Source: Clostridiales bacterium (GTDB lineage: Bacteria; Bacillota; Clostridia; Oscillospirales; Ruminococcaceae). From it: a stretch of DNA of 16,918 nt. Both the position numbers and the translations under genes were made by a program. The notes beneath the pieces were generated by a model. It saw only the letters and a list, made by a program, of their open reading frames with translations. It was not told the origin of the DNA and ran no database searches. Of the stretch, positions 14,429 to 16,918 are shown one piece after another (position 1 is the stretch's first letter; every line of letters starts with the position of its first letter). Where the stretch lies: assembly GCA_029007575.1 (NCBI GenBank), contig JAQXIB010000066.1, positions 1-16,918 on the forward strand, written 5' to 3'.

Positions 14429-15301
14429 TTATAAATTGCTTACAATAGATTTTAGATAGGCCCGGAACTCTTCGCCGATTTCTTCGTGATTTAATCCGAC
14501 CTCAACGATAGCCTGTAAAATGCCAAGCTTGTTTCCCATGTCATACCGTTTGCCGACAAAGTCCACACCGATCATGCCGCGTACCTGCGCCAGCTTTTTC
14601 ATTGCGTCGGTCAGTTGAATCTCCCCTCCGGCGCCGGGCTTTGTATCCTCTAAGATCGCAAATATCTCCGGCGGCAGCACACATCTGCCTAAAATGGAAT
14701 ACAGCGAAAAAACTTCTTCCGGCTTTGGCTTTTCCACCATATCGGAAATCCGGAACATATTATCCTGTAAATGCTCCGTTTTCATGGAAGAATATTTTTG
14801 GATTGCTTCCAAACTGACCTCTTTAATGCCGACTACGCCAAGGCCGTACTTCTGATAGGCTTCACACAACTGTCCGCAAGCCGGTTTATCTCCGATTATG
14901 ACATCGTCACCGTATAAAACAGCAAACGGATCATTGCCGACAAAGGTTTTCGCGCAAAGAATAGCATGTCCCAAACCTTTGGTTTCCTTTTGTCGGATAT
15001 AGCTGATATTAGCAAGCTTGGAAATATTGACCAGCTGCTCATACACCTCCGTTTTTCCGCTTGCAAGCAATCTGCTTTCCAATTCGGGAGAACGGTCAAA
15101 ATGGTCTTCCACGGTGGTTTTTCCGCGGCTGGTAATGATCAAAATATCTTCGATCCCGCTTTTTACCGCTTCTTCTACAATGTACTGAATAGCCGGTTTA
15201 TCCACGATCGGCAGCATTTCTTTGGGCATCGCTTTTGACGCCGGCAGAACCCTGGTTCCTAATCCGGCTGCGGGAATAACGGCTTTTTTGATTTTTGTCA
15301 T
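14429..15301 (-). CDS. galU: UTP-glucose-1-phosphate uridylyltransferase
   Basis: A 290-residue nucleotidyltransferase making UDP-glucose from UTP and glucose 1-phosphate, for glycolipids, teichoic-acid glucosylation and capsules. Motifs include AAGLGTRVLPASK (11-23) with KEMLP for nucleotide binding, IRQKETKGLGHAI, the metal-site YGDDV, DMVEKPKPEE, GGEIQLTDAM and FVGKRYDMGNKLG. Length is typical. The ATG at 15301 follows a purine-rich AGGAAAGAAGAG leader. It begins 36 bp after the RING-like gene and precedes degV, suggesting a three-gene operon. With tagD about 2.2 kb away, the region supplies two activated precursors of envelope glycopolymers. Confidence 0.96.
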   Translation of the reverse strand: MTKIKKAVIPAAGLGTRVLPASKAMPKEMLPIVDKPAIQYIVEEAVKSGIEDILIITSRGKTTVEDHFDRSPELESRLLASGKTEVYEQLVNISKLANISYIRQKETKGLGHAILCAKTFVGNDPFAVLYGDDVIIGDKPACGQLCEAYQKYGLGVVGIKEVSLEAIQKYSSMKTEHLQDNMFRISDMVEKPKPEEVFSLYSILGRCVLPPEIFAILEDTKPGAGGEIQLTDAMKKLAQVRGMIGVDFVGKRYDMGNKLGILQAIVEVGLNHEEIGEEFRAYLKSIVSNL

Positions 15302-15337
15302 TTTTTTCTCTTCTTTCCTATTATTTTTTCTATCTCA

Positions 15338-16345
15338 TTACATCATAAAAAATATCATTAAAAAAGTGGATAAAATCGACAACGCCACGGTAACGCAAAG
15401 AATGATGACAACACCTTTCATCGATACAGATCCGTTTTTTAATAGCATCGAATGATATTCGGGCGTATCTCCGTACTGTTGTTTGATCTTTCGAATATTC
15501 TTAAACACCTGATTCATATAAATACGATTGGTAAACATCCCCATGAAGATGCGCAATCCGATGCTGATGAAACTAAATGCAGAATAAGCAAACATCAAGG
15601 TGTTACTGTTAAAAATCGGCTGTGCATCAGGAGAATAGAGTTGCCGGAATGCATCATAATAGGAACAAAGGCTCGGAACGGACATCACCAAAGAGGCAAC
15701 AAACATCAAAATTCCTAACCAGTTGACCCGACGGAACAGCAAATAATACTGTTCCAGCAAGAACGCCGCCCAGTTCCATGTGTTGCTGTTTTTTTCCTGC
15801 ATCTGTTTAAAACGAGGAATAAAATAATGAGAATTCTGCCCTAAATAAATCGCTAGATCCTTAACGGGAATTCCCTCGATTTCTTCATCCGGGTTCAGTC
15901 CGCCAAACGGAGTGGTGAACGGATTGTACGGAATACTATGATATGGCTGTTCATTCTGTCCATATGCCTGCCACGGACCCGTCTGTTGATTCGCACCGGC
16001 ATTCTGATTCTGCTCATATTGTGCGTCGACCTGTTTTTTTAACGGTGTCCCGCAAACCTCGCAAAAAAGTCCGTCAACCGGATTCATCGTACCGCAGCGC
16101 GAACAGCGCAATTCACCTCTGCCGTCTACCTTTTGGCGTTCCTGCTCAAACCGTTCTCTGTCCCGCTCAGCCTTGGGCTTATACGCCTGATCCGTACCAT
16201 GCTGTGCATGATACACGCATTCTTTGATTTCTTGGATACATTCACGATGATACGGTGCGCCGCAATCCGGACATACAACAATGTTGTCATTGGGTTGAAA
16301 AGCCTTTCCGCACTTTGAACAACTCTCACCCTCAAAATTCGCCAT
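15338..16345 (-). CDS. Membrane protein with RING-like zinc finger, zinc ribbon and DUF2628-like region
   Basis: A 335-residue protein. Residues 9-46 carry eight ordered Cys/His ligands (C9, C12, C25, C28, H33, C36, C43, H46), the spacing of a cross-brace treble clef like prokaryotic RING finger family 1. Residues 81-98 form a C4 zinc ribbon (CSRC, CEVC). A Gln/Asn/Pro-rich linker covers about 105-150. The region from about 160 holds NTWNWAAFLLEQYYLLFRR, resembling DUF2628 proteins, and then about three membrane helices up to the C-terminus (ending FLMIFFMM). The zinc modules should lie in the cytoplasm before the first helix. Start ATG 16345 has AGAGGTG about 9 nt upstream; an extension to 16378 has no such support. 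It is first in the run with galU and degV. Function unknown. Confidence 0.8.
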   Translation of the reverse strand: MANFEGESCSKCGKAFQPNDNIVVCPDCGAPYHRECIQEIKECVYHAQHGTDQAYKPKAERDRERFEQERQKVDGRGELRCSRCGTMNPVDGLFCEVCGTPLKKQVDAQYEQNQNAGANQQTGPWQAYGQNEQPYHSIPYNPFTTPFGGLNPDEEIEGIPVKDLAIYLGQNSHYFIPRFKQMQEKNSNTWNWAAFLLEQYYLLFRRVNWLGILMFVASLVMSVPSLCSYYDAFRQLYSPDAQPIFNSNTLMFAYSAFSFISIGLRIFMGMFTNRIYMNQVFKNIRKIKQQYGDTPEYHSMLLKNGSVSMKGVVIILCVTVALSILSTFLMIFFMM

Positions 16346-16477
16346 AAATCTGCACACCTCTTTTTCTTTGACCAACAAATGATCATTCTCTTATTTTGCA
16401 CTGATCACAGCCGCTTTGCCGATGCCGTCCGGTAATGCAAACACCAGCCGCTTATACAACGAAGTGAGCAGTGTTTC

Positions 16478-16514
16478 AATCATTTCAAAAGCGCAACGTG
16501 CTTTTGAAATGATT
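16478..16514. promoter_or_regulatory. Perfect palindrome with 15-bp arms over the promoter start region
   Basis: Arms at 16478-16492 and 16500-16514 (ATCATTTCAAAAGC and its complement at the core) flank a 7-nt spacer. There is no U-run after it on either strand, so it is a poor terminator. It overlaps the -10 of the minus-strand promoter at 16512-16540 and the expected transcript start near 16505. It could be a repressor operator, or give the mRNA a 5'-terminal hairpin. Confidence 0.55.
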
Positions 16515-16540
16515 ATAACATTACCGAAAAGCAAATTCAA
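16512..16540 (-). promoter_or_regulatory. Promoter for the RING-like gene/galU/degV run
   Basis: On the minus strand TTGAAT (16540-16535) and TATAAT (16517-16512) are 17 bp apart. The leader to the ATG at 16345 would be about 160 nt. It contains a 30-codon frame (16483-16391) without a ribosome binding site, which is not called as a gene. Confidence 0.6.
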
Positions 16541-16592
16541 CCGGAATAAAATATATTTACAAATTGATAAATTTATATATATATTCGCATCG

Positions 16593-16918
16593 CTATGATA
16601 ATTGCCTGTCTTCAAAAACTTTAATTTCTCCGACATCTACTTTGATTTGGTAATTTGCGAAACGTTCCGTACCTACCTCAGAAGTTTTCATTGCTCCGAA
16701 TCCGCGGTTCTTCTTATTTTGCACTGTTAAAGAACCGATATTATAGACATACTGGGCAGTATATCCTCTGTCTTCCCGCATCTTCAGATGTAATTCAATC
16801 TTGCCGATATTTAGATCCGCCAGAAAAGAAGAATGTGTTTGATCGGGCAGATTACTCAAATAAGCAACAATGTTGCCGACATTATTATGAACAGAAATGC
16901 CCTGCAGCGCAGATGTTC
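16593..16918 (-). CDS. DUF4097-like (putative adhesin) repeat protein, C-terminal part
   Basis: The frame is open from the right window edge to the TAG at 16593-16595, giving about 108 residues; the 5' part is outside. The protein shows a repeated strand motif: NVGNIVAYL, NIGKIELHL, NIGSLTVQN, DVGEIKVFE. This matches the right-handed beta-helix-like repeats of DUF4097/putative adhesin domains, often found in envelope-stress (Lia/PspC-type) neighbours. A TTG at 16859 could be misread as a start but lies inside the repeats. The gene ends just upstream of the RING-like gene's promoter. No terminator is seen, so read-through into the next operon is possible. Confidence 0.65.
   Translation of the reverse strand, partial: TSALQGISVHNNVGNIVAYLSNLPDQTHSSFLADLNIGKIELHLKMREDRGYTAQYVYNIGSLTVQNKKNRGFGAMKTSEVGTERFANYQIKVDVGEIKVFEDRQLS

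Noticed and set aside
16391..16483. 30-residue ORF in the leader of the RING-like gene (starting MIETLLTSLYKR)
   Set aside because: There is no ribosome binding site, its start lies inside the palindrome and no family is recognised. It could be a leader peptide but is unsupported without conservation.

Overview
The window looks like a chromosomal segment of a low-to-mid GC Gram-positive bacterium, most likely a member of the Clostridia near the Oscillospirales/ruminococci. This rests on AAAGGA/AGGAG-type ribosome binding sites, some TTG and GTG starts, TTGACA/TATAAT promoters, two lipoprotein signals, tagD, DegV and CNNM families, and the absence of outer-membrane genes. No species can be named from sequence alone.

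Layout from left to right. The 3' tail of an unknown plus-strand gene (2-109) and a terminator precede two minus-strand genes, a small cupin (427-870) and the ribosome-associated GTPase gene hflX (1025-2272). hflX has a recognisable promoter and a 5' leader that may be an attenuator. Then follows about 650 bp of non-coding, hairpin-rich repeats (2461-3111). A plus-strand run comes next: a cobO/btuR-type corrinoid adenosyltransferase, rmuC, a thioredoxin reductase (trxB), and two small membrane-associated hypothetical proteins in AT-rich DNA ending at a terminator. The minus-strand mutY is divergent from a plus-strand UvrD/PcrA-like helicase whose promoter lies so close to the start codon that its mRNA may be leaderless. 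A CNNM/CBS transporter-like gene follows the helicase closely. A bidirectional terminator separates it from the convergent tagD.

tagD and a divergent lipoprotein of the serine beta-lactamase-like fold share a regulatory gap with two good promoters; the lipoprotein's promoter is full consensus (TTGACA, 17 bp, TATAAT). The right end is a minus-strand run that probably forms an operon: a RING-like zinc-finger membrane protein, galU and a DegV protein, ending at a terminator shared with the serine hydrolase. Upstream of it is the 3' part of a DUF4097-like repeat protein, cut by the window edge.

Most genes are housekeeping: DNA repair (mutY, rmuC, helicase), redox (trxB), ribosome rescue (hflX), envelope precursor synthesis (galU, tagD) and fatty-acid handling (degV). 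No mobile-element genes, CRISPR arrays, defence systems, rRNA or tRNA genes were seen. The less ordinary material is non-coding or regulatory: the triloop-hairpin repeat block before cobO, the short-ORF leader of hflX, the possibly leaderless helicase transcript, and a 15-bp-arm palindrome over the promoter of the RING-like gene.
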